64,000 nt of DNA from Nocardia sp. NBC_01503 (GCF_036327755.1 NZ_CP109596.1:5270001-5334000), one strand, 5' to 3'. Positions 35,836 to 44,081 are shown, counted from the first letter of the stretch. A program made the numbers and translations. Notes: generated from the letters alone by a model not told the origin.

Positions 35836-36123
35836 TTGACATTCGATATCGAGACCGGCGGGCCCGGCCCGGACTGGTAGCAGGTTTACGACAGCCCCGA
35901 ATTCCAGCGACTACGCCGCAGATTCCGTCTCTTCGTCTTCCCCATGACCGTTCTCTTCCTGGCCTGGTACGCGCTCTACGTGCTGCTGGCCGACTACGCA
36001 CACCACTTCATGGCCACCAGGGTCGCCGGAAGATCGCGATCGGCCCAGATTCTGGGCCTAATGCGGTTCCTCTCGACCCTCGGCATCGCCGAGCTCTTCC
36101 TGTCACGGCGAGTTCGGTGCTGA
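35836..36123 (+). pseudogene. DUF485 membrane protein gene interrupted by one amber codon
   Basis: A TTG start is preceded by AGGAGG at ideal spacing. After 14 codons an in-frame TAG (35878-35880) interrupts, then the frame continues as QVYDSPEFQRLRRRFRLFVF, PMTVLFLAWYALYVLLADYA and HHFMATRV, the hallmark of DUF485 (YjcH) proteins, to a TGA at 36121. The C-terminal part has drifted. DUF485 genes usually precede a sodium:solute (acetate) symporter gene; none is here, a TnpB gene follows instead. Decay after loss of the symporter is the likely history. Confidence 0.72.
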
Positions 36124-36274
36124 TTCGGGAGATTCCCGGCACGCTTGAGGAATCTCGAACATATCTTCGACCGTGCCGCTAATGTCCCTGTCTCCGAGCG
36201 CTTCCGGGTAAGCGCACCAGCGGTGAGCGCACAGACAATCGGCCAGGGCCGGAGTGGGGGTGGGAAGCGGTTTG

Positions 36275-37639
36275 ATGCGCGCGTACCAGCTCCGAACCAG
36301 CGCGAACGCGGGCAAGCTCGCGGCCGTGGCCGAAGTTCTGCCATGGTGGCAGCGGGGTCTGGTTCATGTGCAACACCTGCAGGTGCGACGACTGCGGGCT
36401 GGGGAACTCACCCTGGGTTGGCTCGGTGGGCCGGAGGCGAAAGCCTTGCCGTCGTACCTGTCTGCGCGGCAATGGAAGTCGGTAGTCAACCAGACCAACG
36501 CCGCCCTCGAATCATGGCGCGCCGCCGCAGTGGCCGGGGTGCGGGAACTGATCCGCGACCTGGACATCGACGAAGAGTTTCGGGTTGTGTTGTACCGCAT
36601 CAACCTTCGCCACGGCTGGTGGTGTGAGCGCCTTATCCTGGACCGGAAGACCGGCGCTGAGGCAGACCCCGCAGCCTTGCGCGTGTGTCGGGATTTGATC
36701 GGGACATGGCTGTGGCGCCACCCGTTTCCGAATTTGAGCCGGGTGCGGACAATGACGATGGATGGCCCAATCGCGACGGTCGAGCCCGCCCGGGGCGTGC
36801 ACGCTGACTTCTGGGTGCGGGTTTCAACCTGCGCTGCGGGCCGCCCGGTTCGAATTCCTTTGCACGGCTACGACTACTTCGTCAACGCACTCGGGGATGT
36901 CCGTAACTTCTGCCAAGTCACCGTGAACGATGATGGTGCGGCGTCGTTCGCTCTGGTGAAGAAATCGGCGGCTGCGCCGATTCGCGTGAGTGGAGAATCG
37001 ATCGGTGTGGACTGGGGTGTGGCAAGCATGTTCACCACCAGCACCGGTCAGATCCTGGGGCAGCATCTTTACGTTTGGCTGGCCGAACGTGATGGTGAGG
37101 TCACCGCGCTGGCGACTTCCCTGCAGCGTCAGGGCGTCAAACCCTCTGAGTCTAAACGGTTTCGGGCGTTCACCGCGCGAATCCGCGCGCATGTGCGCAA
37201 TGAGGTCGGTCGCCTGCTGAACCAGCTTGCCGCGCAAGACATTCGCGGGATCGTGGTCGAGAAGCTCGACTTCCGGTTCGGTGGCCTGAGTAAACGGTTG
37301 AACCGGATCCTGTCCCGGGCGGGACGAGCCGCAGTGACCGCGAAGCTCCTGGCCGATATCAACGCCGCCCGCAATGTCCTCGGACGTTCCGCGGTTCGGG
37401 GTGGCTGGTTGTCGTGGTCCAGGGATCGGGTACTTGCGCAGTTGGATCGAGGCTTCACCGCCCGCTGGCGGTGTGACCCGACCTTGCTGCGGGAGCGTCC
37501 CACTCGACGCGGTCGCAGTACCGCTACTTCGCCCCCGGCGAAGTCAATCGTGGTCCAGGAACAGTGTTCCTCGGATTCGGATACTGTCCATCCCCGTTTC
37601 GTTCGCCCTGGGCTGGCTGGGAACCGTGCTTTCGCGTGA
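36275..37639 (+). CDS. TnpB-like RuvC nuclease (IS605/IS607 type) lacking the zinc ribbon
   Basis: About 454 aa. RuvC residues are all present: Asp246 in SIGVDWGVASM, Glu329 in GIVVEKLDF and Asp361 in ADINAARNVL. Intact TnpBs have a zinc ribbon with two CxxC pairs between the second and third motifs; here only 31 residues separate Glu329 from Asp361, and the frame runs straight from SRAGRAAVTAKL to LADINAARN. No CxxC pair exists anywhere. The N-terminal wedge/REC-like part seems complete. No TnpA or resolvase gene is adjacent. It may be a decayed copy or a repurposed protein. ATG 36275 follows GGGAAGCGG. Confidence 0.8.
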   Translation: MRAYQLRTSANAGKLAAVAEVLPWWQRGLVHVQHLQVRRLRAGELTLGWLGGPEAKALPSYLSARQWKSVVNQTNAALESWRAAAVAGVRELIRDLDIDEEFRVVLYRINLRHGWWCERLILDRKTGAEADPAALRVCRDLIGTWLWRHPFPNLSRVRTMTMDGPIATVEPARGVHADFWVRVSTCAAGRPVRIPLHGYDYFVNALGDVRNFCQVTVNDDGAASFALVKKSAAAPIRVSGESIGVDWGVASMFTTSTGQILGQHLYVWLAERDGEVTALATSLQRQGVKPSESKRFRAFTARIRAHVRNEVGRLLNQLAAQDIRGIVVEKLDFRFGGLSKRLNRILSRAGRAAVTAKLLADINAARNVLGRSAVRGGWLSWSRDRVLAQLDRGFTARWRCDPTLLRERPTRRGRSTATSPPAKSIVVQEQCSSDSDTVHPRFVRPGLAGNRAFA

Positions 37640-37813
37640 ACGCAATAATGCGAAGTTTGCTGGGATGCAGGTGCGGTCTCTGACCGGCACTGGAGCGGAA
37701 AAGGCTGGGTAATAAAAAGGTAAAGAAATTGTCGCTGAAATGTCACTGAAAACCCTTGCGGCATTTCAAGATCAATATTTCGAAGATCAAAAATACTGCT
37801 ACGCAACGTGGTT

Positions 37814-37845
37814 GGGCTGTGTATGCTATTGATCATGCACAGCCC
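37814..37845. promoter_or_regulatory. Strong hairpin upstream of the Fo operon
   Basis: GGGCTGTGTATG pairs with CATGCACAGCCC (12 bp, one G-T pair) around an 8-nt loop. It lies 37 nt before atpI and about 175 nt after the TnpB gene, at the edge of an AT-rich stretch (about 37700-37810) that contrasts with the surrounding DNA. It could be a terminator for tnpB, an operator or leader of the Fo operon, or an end of the transposon. Confidence 0.45.
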
Positions 37846-37882
37846 CACTACGAGGTGGGATGATGGCGAGGCGGTGTCGTAA

Positions 37883-38263
37883 GTGGACCTCAGCAGGCTC
37901 CGAATGCGTCGTGCGACGGTAATAGCCGTCGCGGTCGGCGCTCTGATATTGATGGCCGCGGGGCTCTTCGATAGATTGTTGCTGGGTGTATTCACAAGTG
38001 CCGGACTGGCTCTCGGCTGGATCAACGCGCAAATCACGTGGATGTCGATTGTGCGAATCACCGATGCGGAAACTCCCAGCAAACAAAAGCTCGCGCTGTC
38101 TTCCGCCGCGCGGCTGATCATATTGACCGGCCTGTCGATTGTCATCGCCTTCTTCACCCGGCCCTACGGTGTCGGAATCTTCTTCGGGCTGGCCGTCTTT
38201 CAATTGATTCTGGTATTGCACACCGCATTGCCCGAGGTGAAAGGGCTTCGACAGCAGCCATGA
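37883..38263 (+). CDS. atpI: AtpI-like membrane protein of the ATP synthase operon
   Basis: 126 aa with four hydrophobic segments (IAVAVGALILMAAGLF, FTSAGLALGWIN, AARLIILTGLSIVIAF and GIFFGLAVFQLILVL). It matches the size, topology and place of AtpI, an accessory factor for assembling the c-ring. Start GTG 37883; ATG 37901 is possible. Its stop overlaps the atpB start (ATGA). Confidence 0.78.
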   Translation: MDLSRLRMRRATVIAVAVGALILMAAGLFDRLLLGVFTSAGLALGWINAQITWMSIVRITDAETPSKQKLALSSAARLIILTGLSIVIAFFTRPYGVGIFFGLAVFQLILVLHTALPEVKGLRQQP

Positions 38264-39045
38264 GCCATCCCGTCGCTTCGATTGCCCAGATGTCCGTCAC
38301 CCTGAGCGCCGAAGGGGAGTCGGAGTCCAAGATCCACGTCGGCGACCACGCGGTCGCGCATCTGTGGGGTCTGGAATTCAATGTCGACACCATTGTGTCG
38401 ACCTCCGTCGCCGCCCTTATCGTGCTGGGCCTCGCCTTCTACCTGCGGGTCAAGCTCACCTCGGGGGTACCCAACGGCGTGCAGCTGTTCTTCGAGACCG
38501 TCACCGTACAGATGCGCAATCAGGTCGAGACCGCCATCGGTATGAAGGTCGCGCCGTTCGTGCTGCCCCTGGCCGTCACGCTCTTCACCTTCATCCTGCT
38601 CTCCAACTGGCTGTCGGTGCTCCCGGTGCAGTACGGCTCGGGTGAGTTGATCGCCCCGCCCGCCTCCGATGTGAACTTCGTCTACGCGTTGGCGCTCTTC
38701 GTATTCGTCGCCTACCACGCCGCCGGTGTGGGCAGGCGCGGTGCGGGCGGGCACGCCAAACAATTGCTCAAGGGTCACACCGGTTGGGGCCCCATGATTT
38801 TCATCAATGTGATCGAGGAGATCGCGAAGCCACTATCACTGGCATTGCGGCTCTTCGGCAATATGTTCGCCGGTGGCGTCATGGTTGCGGTGATCACGCT
38901 GTTCCCCTTCTGGATCAGCTGGGGCCCGAATGCGATATGGAAGTTGTTCGACCTTTTCGTCGGCGCCATCCAGGCATTCATCTTCTCCCTGCTGACCGTC
39001 CTGTACTTCAGCCAGTCGATGTCGCTGGAGCATGAAAAGCACTGA
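38260..39045 (+). CDS. atpB: ATP synthase Fo subunit a
   Basis: About 261 aa. The C-terminal half has the diagnostic helix IEEIAKPLSLALRLFGNMFA with the essential arginine, followed by FDLFVGAIQAFIFSLLTVLY. Five to six membrane helices are visible. Subunit a forms the proton half-channels against the c-ring. ATG 38260 overlaps the atpI stop. The N-terminus (VGDHAVAHLWGLEFNVDT) is typical of mycobacterial-type atpB. Confidence 0.95.
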   Translation: MSHPVASIAQMSVTLSAEGESESKIHVGDHAVAHLWGLEFNVDTIVSTSVAALIVLGLAFYLRVKLTSGVPNGVQLFFETVTVQMRNQVETAIGMKVAPFVLPLAVTLFTFILLSNWLSVLPVQYGSGELIAPPASDVNFVYALALFVFVAYHAAGVGRRGAGGHAKQLLKGHTGWGPMIFINVIEEIAKPLSLALRLFGNMFAGGVMVAVITLFPFWISWGPNAIWKLFDLFVGAIQAFIFSLLTVLYFSQSMSLEHEKH

Positions 39046-39089
39046 TCGGCACCGCTGTTCGGTGACAATTTCCACAAAGGAAGTGAAAA

Positions 39090-39347
39090 ATGGCAGATCC
39101 AGCAACCGCGAGTATCGTCCAGGGCGCTCTCATCGGCGGCGGCATCATCCTGGCGGGCGGTGCCATCGGCGCGGGCATCGGTGATGGTCTCGCCGGCGCG
39201 GCATTGATCAATGGCGTTACCCGGCAGCCCGAGGCCGAAGGCCGACTGCGCGGCAACTTCTTCCTGACCGTCGGTCTGGTCGAGGCCGCCTACTTCATCA
39301 ATCTCGCATTCATGGCGCTTTTCGTATTCGCCACTCCCGGTAAGTAG
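39090..39347 (+). CDS. atpE: ATP synthase Fo subunit c
   Basis: 85 aa, two membrane helices. The glycine motif GGAIGAGIGDG is in helix 1, the polar loop is RQPEAEGRL, and the proton-binding glutamate is Glu65 in VGLVEAAYFIN. It is very similar to mycobacterial AtpE, the bedaquiline target. AAAGGAAG precedes the ATG by the usual distance. It appears fully functional. Confidence 0.97.
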   Translation: MADPATASIVQGALIGGGIILAGGAIGAGIGDGLAGAALINGVTRQPEAEGRLRGNFFLTVGLVEAAYFINLAFMALFVFATPGK

Positions 39348-39355
39348 ACGTAATC

Positions 39356-39862
39356 ATGTCTCCCAGAACAGATGTGGAGGCCGCGGGGAACTTCCTGATT
39401 CCCAACGGCACCTTCTTCGCCGAGCTCGTGATCTTCCTGATCGTGCTCGGAGTCATCATGTTCTTCGTGGTCCCGCCGATCCGAAAGGTATTGGCGGAGC
39501 GGGAGGCTCGGGTCGAGGAGACGGCGGCGACCAGCAAATCGGCGAACGAGTTGTTCGCCGAGGCCGAGGCCAGATACCAATCGGCACTGGAGAAGGCTCG
39601 GGCCGAAGCGGCCGAGATCCGGAACCAGGCGCGTGCCGAAGGCCGGGCGATACTCGAAGAACTACGCGGCGACGCTCAAAAAGAGGTCGACCACATCGTC
39701 GCGGAATCCTCGGCACACCTGCGTGCCGAGGCCGACCAGGTCGCCGCCGAACTACGCGAGGACGTCGAACCGCTGGCCCAGAATCTCGCCGATCGCATGC
39801 TCGGCGTGAGTGCTAGACCCCGGACCAGCGCCGGCCATCAGAGAGGACGGGGGACGCCCTGA
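39356..39862 (+). CDS. atpF: ATP synthase Fo subunit b
   Basis: 168 aa. One N-terminal membrane helix (FAELVIFLIVLGVIMFFVVP) is followed by a long charged coiled coil rich in Ala, Glu and Arg. It is the peripheral stalk subunit that would hold F1. It starts 8 nt after atpE and its stop overlaps the next start (TGATG). Confidence 0.93.
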   Translation: MSPRTDVEAAGNFLIPNGTFFAELVIFLIVLGVIMFFVVPPIRKVLAEREARVEETAATSKSANELFAEAEARYQSALEKARAEAAEIRNQARAEGRAILEELRGDAQKEVDHIVAESSAHLRAEADQVAAELREDVEPLAQNLADRMLGVSARPRTSAGHQRGRGTP

Positions 39863-40434
39863 TGCACACCAATGGGCTGCTCGCCGAAGGCATTTACAAC
39901 ATCACCTTCGATTGGCCCGTCTTCTTCAGCCAGTTATTCGGCTTCGGCGTCATTATCTGGATTTTCGTCAAATACATTCTGCCGCCTTTGAGGAAAATCA
40001 TGTCGAAGGCGCAGGACACCGTGCGACGGCAACTGGAGGAGAGCGAGGACGCGGCGGTCCGTTTGACCGACGCCAAGACCGCCTACGACAGCGCCATCGC
40101 CGAGGCGAAGGCCGAACTCGAGCGGATGCGCTCCGAGGCGCGCACCGATGCCGACCGCATCATCGCGCAGATGCGTGAGGCCGCGGCCGCCGAGGTGGAG
40201 CGGGTGCGCAAGCAGGGCCGCGATCAGATCCTGCAGTACCGCAGGCAGCTGATGCGCGATCTGGAGGCCGATCTCTCGGCCGCCATGCTCGACCTCACCG
40301 AGGAGAAGGTGCGCGAGCAGATCGGCACCCCGCAGGCCAGGTCCGAGAGCGTGGAGCGTTTCCTCGAGGATCTCGAGGCGCTGGCCAACTCGGCCCCGGC
40401 CGCGCGGCGGCAGCCGCAGACCGGATTGAACTAG
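39862..40434 (+). CDS. atpH: b-like half of AtpH; delta domain absent
   Basis: 190 aa. In mycobacteria and relatives AtpH is a fusion of a second b subunit with the delta subunit (about 445 aa). This protein has the membrane helix (LFGFGVIIWIFVKYILPPL) and the b coiled coil, through SVERFLEDLEALA, then stops exactly where the delta domain should begin. No delta, atpA, atpG, atpD or atpC follows; a hairpin and a convergent VOC gene do. The gene may be a truncated duplicate or a true stand-alone b-prime subunit. Confidence 0.87.
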   Translation: MHTNGLLAEGIYNITFDWPVFFSQLFGFGVIIWIFVKYILPPLRKIMSKAQDTVRRQLEESEDAAVRLTDAKTAYDSAIAEAKAELERMRSEARTDADRIIAQMREAAAAEVERVRKQGRDQILQYRRQLMRDLEADLSAAMLDLTEEKVREQIGTPQARSESVERFLEDLEALANSAPAARRQPQTGLN

Positions 40435-40435
40435 A

Positions 40436-40458
40436 AACCGTGTGATCTGGACACGGTT
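40436..40458. terminator. Hairpin at the end of the Fo operon
   Basis: AACCGTGT pairs with ACACGGTT (8 bp) around a 7-nt loop, starting 2 nt after the stop of the truncated atpH. It touches the stop codon of the convergent VOC gene, so it may serve both directions. Confidence 0.5.
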
Positions 40459-41182
40459 ACTCCGGATCCCGGCCGGTCAGGCAGTATTCCTGACCGGCCG
40501 GATCGGTCATTACCAGCCATCCGGTGCCCCAGCGCACGCGATGCGCGCCGAGCTTCTCATGCCAGGCCGCCGTCGTTTCGATATCGGTGCAGGCCAGATC
40601 CAGATGCGCGGCGGTGGGCCGATCCTGCTCGAGGCGTTGTAGAAGCAGTTTCACCGGTAGCTTGGAATCCGGTGTGAGCCTGGAGTATTCGGGCAGACTG
40701 CCCGGCATCCAACGCCACCCGGTCAACTCGGTCCAGAACTTGACCTCCTCGTCATGATCGCTGGGTCCGATATCCAGGCAGACCTGATCCAGTCGGCTGC
40801 GATCACCCTCCGGCCCGGTGACCACGGGCGCGATCTCGCCCTCGGTGCCCGCCGGGGTCAGACAGAAGATCATGCCGTGCGGCGACTTCAGCACGGTGTG
40901 CTCCGGATGTTCGAGAACCAGTGTGGCCCCGAGCTTTACGGCTCGATCGACCTCGGTGGGCACATCCTCGACATCGAGGTCCAGGTGAATGCGCGGTCCG
41001 TGGGGTACCGCCTGCATCTTCACCGCGGGCGCGCCGGAATCCGGTAGCAGCGTGACGAATTCGGAGTTCGCACCGCGCTTGGCCGAGAGCGTGGTGGCGG
41101 TGACCGCGGTCCAGAACTCCGCGCATTCGTCGAACTGTGTTGCGGGACGGTCGAGGAATGCCCAGATCCATCGAATTGTCAT
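40457..41182 (-). CDS. Tandem-VOC family protein
   Basis: About 241 aa made of two VOC modules: MTIRWIWAFLDRPATQFDEC with RIHLDLDVEDVPTEVDRAVK, then RLDQVCLDIGPSDHDEEVKF with AAHLDLACTDIETTAAW. It belongs to the glyoxalase-like group that often detoxifies small molecules. ATG 41182 has GGGAGA upstream and overlaps the GlxA regulator stop (ATGA), so the two genes are co-translated. Codons at its 3' end lie in a perfect 13-bp palindrome (40469-40501). Confidence 0.88.
   Translation of the reverse strand: MTIRWIWAFLDRPATQFDECAEFWTAVTATTLSAKRGANSEFVTLLPDSGAPAVKMQAVPHGPRIHLDLDVEDVPTEVDRAVKLGATLVLEHPEHTVLKSPHGMIFCLTPAGTEGEIAPVVTGPEGDRSRLDQVCLDIGPSDHDEEVKFWTELTGWRWMPGSLPEYSRLTPDSKLPVKLLLQRLEQDRPTAAHLDLACTDIETTAAWHEKLGAHRVRWGTGWLVMTDPAGQEYCLTGRDPE
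40469..40501. terminator. Perfect palindrome inside the 3' end of the VOC gene
   Basis: CCGGCCGGTCAGG and its complement flank a 7-nt loop CAGTATT (13-bp stem). It lies 35 nt beyond the Fo operon end but within coding sequence of the convergent gene. It could terminate readthrough from the Fo operon. Confidence 0.45.
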
Positions 41183-42174
41183 ACTGTCTCCCAACTCTCG
41201 CGATGCCAGTCCTTACGGAAGGTCTTGCGGTATGTCAGCGGCGGCACACCGAGCTCGGAGCGCATGTGATGGCGCAGCGAGGCGGCGGTGCCCATGCCCG
41301 CCGAGCGGGCCACCTCGTCAATGGTCAGATCGGTGGTCTCCAGCAGTTGCCGGGCGTGCCGCAGCCGCTGTTGCAGTACCCACGCGCCCGGCGCAATACC
41401 CGTCTCGGCCTTGAATCGGCGCGTGAAGGTCCGCACGCTCATACACGCGTGCGCGGCAAGGGAATTCAGATCCAGCTCCCGGTCCAGGTGCGCCAGCGCC
41501 CACAGTCGGGTCGGTGCGGTGCCATCCGAACCCGGTTCGGGGACCTGCTGTTCGATGAATTGCGATTGCCCGCCCTCACGCCACGGGGGAACCACGCAGT
41601 AGCGGGCCGCGTGATTGGCCACGGCGCTGCCGTGATCGGTGCGAATCAGATGCAGGCACAGGTCGATTCCGGCCGCCAAACCCGCTGCGGTCCAGATGTT
41701 TCCGTCCTCCACGAAGAGCAGGTTCTCATCCAGGCGCACGCTCGGGTAGAGCGAACGGAACAGATCGGCGAAGTTCCAGTGCGTGGTCGCGCGCCGGCCG
41801 TCCAGCAGCCCCGCCGCGGCGAGTACGAAGGCGCCCGTGCAGATGGAGACGATGCGGGTGTCCGGGCGGATGGTCGCCAGGGCCGCGGCCAGCTCCGGTG
41901 TGAGCACACCCTGGGTGCGCGGTTCGGAGATTCGAGTGCCGGGCACGATCACGGTGTCCGCGCGGGCCAGCAGTTCCGGTCCGAATGCCGGGACGACCGC
42001 GTAACCGGTCGTGGTGCGAATGGCCTGTCGCGCTTGTAATCCGCACACCTGGACGTCGTAGAGCGGGCGTCCCGACTCGTCCTTGGCCTCGCCGAGAACC
42101 AGGGGCGCGATGGTCATATCGAACCCGACCAGCGGTTCCAGTGCCAGTACGGCCACCAGATGCGGTGTGGTCAT
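41179..42174 (-). CDS. GlxA family transcriptional regulator (AraC HTH with DJ-1/PfpI domain)
   Basis: About 331 aa. Residues 1-190 form the amidotransferase-like domain with the nucleophile elbow VSICTGAFVLAAAGLLDG; residues 220-320 are an AraC DNA-binding domain (HACMSVRTFTRRFKAETG, then IDEVARSAGMGTAASLRHHM). ATG 42174 follows GGGAGAGGAG. It probably controls its co-translated VOC partner and perhaps the divergent MFS gene. Confidence 0.92.
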   Translation of the reverse strand: MTTPHLVAVLALEPLVGFDMTIAPLVLGEAKDESGRPLYDVQVCGLQARQAIRTTTGYAVVPAFGPELLARADTVIVPGTRISEPRTQGVLTPELAAALATIRPDTRIVSICTGAFVLAAAGLLDGRRATTHWNFADLFRSLYPSVRLDENLLFVEDGNIWTAAGLAAGIDLCLHLIRTDHGSAVANHAARYCVVPPWREGGQSQFIEQQVPEPGSDGTAPTRLWALAHLDRELDLNSLAAHACMSVRTFTRRFKAETGIAPGAWVLQQRLRHARQLLETTDLTIDEVARSAGMGTAASLRHHMRSELGVPPLTYRKTFRKDWHRESWETV

Positions 42175-42269
42175 CCCCGGACTCCTCTCCCTCGGTCTTG
42201 GCCGGATATTGACGCATTGTGTCATTCAGGCCACTCGTTCGCCACCGGGAATTCCGTCACGCTCAACCG

Positions 42270-43673
42270 GTGAGCGAACTCCAGACCGGCCCCGCCGTCG
42301 AATCACCACACGGCACAGCGCCATTGCGCGATCCGGATGAGCCTGCGGGCGCGGCACCGCCCACACCGGAGAGCGACTCCGACCCAACGGCTCACGCACC
42401 CGCGATGCGCCTGGGCCGATTGCATCCCGCGTGGATCGTCGCCGCGGTCGGGTTCGTCGCCTTGGTCGGGGCGGCGGCGTTCCGGTCCGTCCCGGGCGTG
42501 CTCATGGAGCCGCTGCACGAGGAGTTCGGCTGGTCACACGGGACCATCGGGGCGGCCGTCTCGGTGAATGTGCTGCTGTACGGCCTGATTTCGCCATTCG
42601 CGGCCGCGCTCATGGACCGCTTCGGGATTCGGCGGGTGGTGGCGAGCGCGTTACTGCTGATCGCGGCGGGTGCGGGGCTCACCGTGTTCATGACCCAGTC
42701 GTGGCAGTTGATGGCCACCTGGGGGCTGCTGGTGGGTATCGGCGTGGGCTCGATGTCCATGCCCTTCGTGGCCACCATCACCGGGCGCTGGTTCGTGCAC
42801 CAGCGCGGTCTGGTGACCGGTGTGCTGACCGCGGCGGGTGCGGCCGGACAGTTGGTGTTCCTGCCGCTGATCGCGCGACTGGCGGGTGATTACGGCTGGC
42901 GCACACCATCTCTCCTGGTGGCGGGGACCGCGCTGGTGGTGGTGCCGCTGGTGCTGCTGTTCATTCGCGACTATCCGAGCGATATCGGCGTCACCGCCTA
43001 CGGGGCCGAGCCGGGCAGTGCGGTGGGCGTGCGCACGCGGGCTCCGGGCGGTGCGGGGCGGGCTTTGACCGTCCTGTTCTCGGTGGCCCGCAAACCGGTG
43101 TTCTGGCTACTGGCAGGGGGTTTCGCCATCTGCGGTATGTCCACGAACGGTCTCATCGGCACGCATTTCGTCAGTGCCGCGCATGATCACGGGATGCCCG
43201 CCACCACCGCGGCCGGACTGCTCGCCCTCGTCGGCATCTTCGATGTGGCCGGAACCATCGCCTCGGGCTGGTTCACCGATCGCGTGGATTCGCGGTATCT
43301 GCTGGTCGGCTACTACTCGCTGCGCGGGCTGTCGCTGCTGGTGCTGCCCATGCTCTTCGGTCCGGATGTGCAGCCGAGTATGTGGGCGTTCATCATCTTC
43401 TACGGTCTGGACTGGATCGCCACCGTGCCGCCGACGGTCGCCCTGTGCCGCGAGCACTTCGGCGAAGACGGACCGGTCGCCTTCGGCTGGGTCTTCGCCT
43501 CACATCAGATAGGCGCGGCCGTGGCGGCCTTCGGCGCGGGCTATATCCGCGATATCCAGGGCAGCTACACCCTGGCCTGGTACATCGCGGGCGCACTGTG
43601 CGGCCTGGCGGCGCTCATGTCGGCGAGTATCCGCAGACAGCCCTCAGCTGTCGATGGCGTTGTGCGGGCGTGA
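42270..43673 (+). CDS. Major facilitator superfamily transporter
   Basis: About 467 aa from GTG 42270; ATG 42405 just before the first helix is an alternative. There are 12 membrane segments, the MFS loop motif MDRFGIRRVVASALLL between helices 2 and 3, and its repeat FTDRVDSRYLLVGYY in the second half. The first 45 residues are a disordered Pro/Ser-rich leader. It resembles the OFA/monocarboxylate-like MFS group. Divergent from glxA; its last 30 nt overlap the end of the DUF3099 gene on the other strand. Confidence 0.88.
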   Translation: MSELQTGPAVESPHGTAPLRDPDEPAGAAPPTPESDSDPTAHAPAMRLGRLHPAWIVAAVGFVALVGAAAFRSVPGVLMEPLHEEFGWSHGTIGAAVSVNVLLYGLISPFAAALMDRFGIRRVVASALLLIAAGAGLTVFMTQSWQLMATWGLLVGIGVGSMSMPFVATITGRWFVHQRGLVTGVLTAAGAAGQLVFLPLIARLAGDYGWRTPSLLVAGTALVVVPLVLLFIRDYPSDIGVTAYGAEPGSAVGVRTRAPGGAGRALTVLFSVARKPVFWLLAGGFAICGMSTNGLIGTHFVSAAHDHGMPATTAAGLLALVGIFDVAGTIASGWFTDRVDSRYLLVGYYSLRGLSLLVLPMLFGPDVQPSMWAFIIFYGLDWIATVPPTVALCREHFGEDGPVAFGWVFASHQIGAAVAAFGAGYIRDIQGSYTLAWYIAGALCGLAALMSASIRRQPSAVDGVVRA

Positions 43674-44081
43674 GTCGAGCGCCTTCTGATTGCGCCGCCC
43701 GTCCCAGCGGCTGGGTTCGTCCTTGCTGCGGGGCGGCCGGTCGTTCGCGCCCAGCACCGCGATCCACGGCAGCGGAATCGAGACGCCGATGATCACCAGC
43801 GAGATCACCCAGTTATGCCACAGGCCGTACGCGATCGCCGCTCCGACCAGGCATGGAATCCGCAACGCCATGATCATCACGTAGCGCCGCACCCGATCGT
43901 GATGCTGCTGTTCCAGTGAGGTCGCCGCCTCGGTGATCAGCGTCGGCTGTTCCTTCTCACCCCGGAAGAACCCCTGGGGTTTGCGCTCCGGCATGGGAAT
44001 CGAACCGGGAGGAAGGAATTCGACCTCGGGGCGATCCGGGCCGCCCTCGGGATCGGCTGGTGAATCGCCGTCACGCTGCAT
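43644..44081 (-). CDS. DUF3099 domain-containing membrane protein
   Basis: 145 aa. The DUF3099 core TLITEAATSLEQQHHDRVRR precedes two membrane helices (MIMALRIPCLVGAAIAYG and WVISLVIIGVSIPLPWIAVL). The N-terminal 40 residues are hydrophilic. This is a small actinobacterial membrane family of unknown function that commonly sits beside DUF3039, as here (divergent). Confidence 0.9.
   Translation of the reverse strand: MQRDGDSPADPEGGPDRPEVEFLPPGSIPMPERKPQGFFRGEKEQPTLITEAATSLEQQHHDRVRRYVMIMALRIPCLVGAAIAYGLWHNWVISLVIIGVSIPLPWIAVLGANDRPPRSKDEPSRWDGRRNQKALDSRPHNAIDS

Noticed and set aside
35878..35880. In-frame TAG as a recoded (pyrrolysine) codon
   Set aside because: No pyl genes are visible and the 3' half of the gene has also decayed, so a nonsense mutation is simpler.
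36275..37639. TnpB gene as a TldR-type repressor or a Cas12 effector
   Set aside because: RuvC acidic residues are intact, unlike TldRs, and there is no CRISPR array nearby; the label stays TnpB-like.
43644..43673. 30-nt overlap of MFS and DUF3099 3' ends as a sign of misannotation
   Set aside because: Both frames have strong family features to near their ends; convergent overlaps of this size are common in GC-rich genomes.
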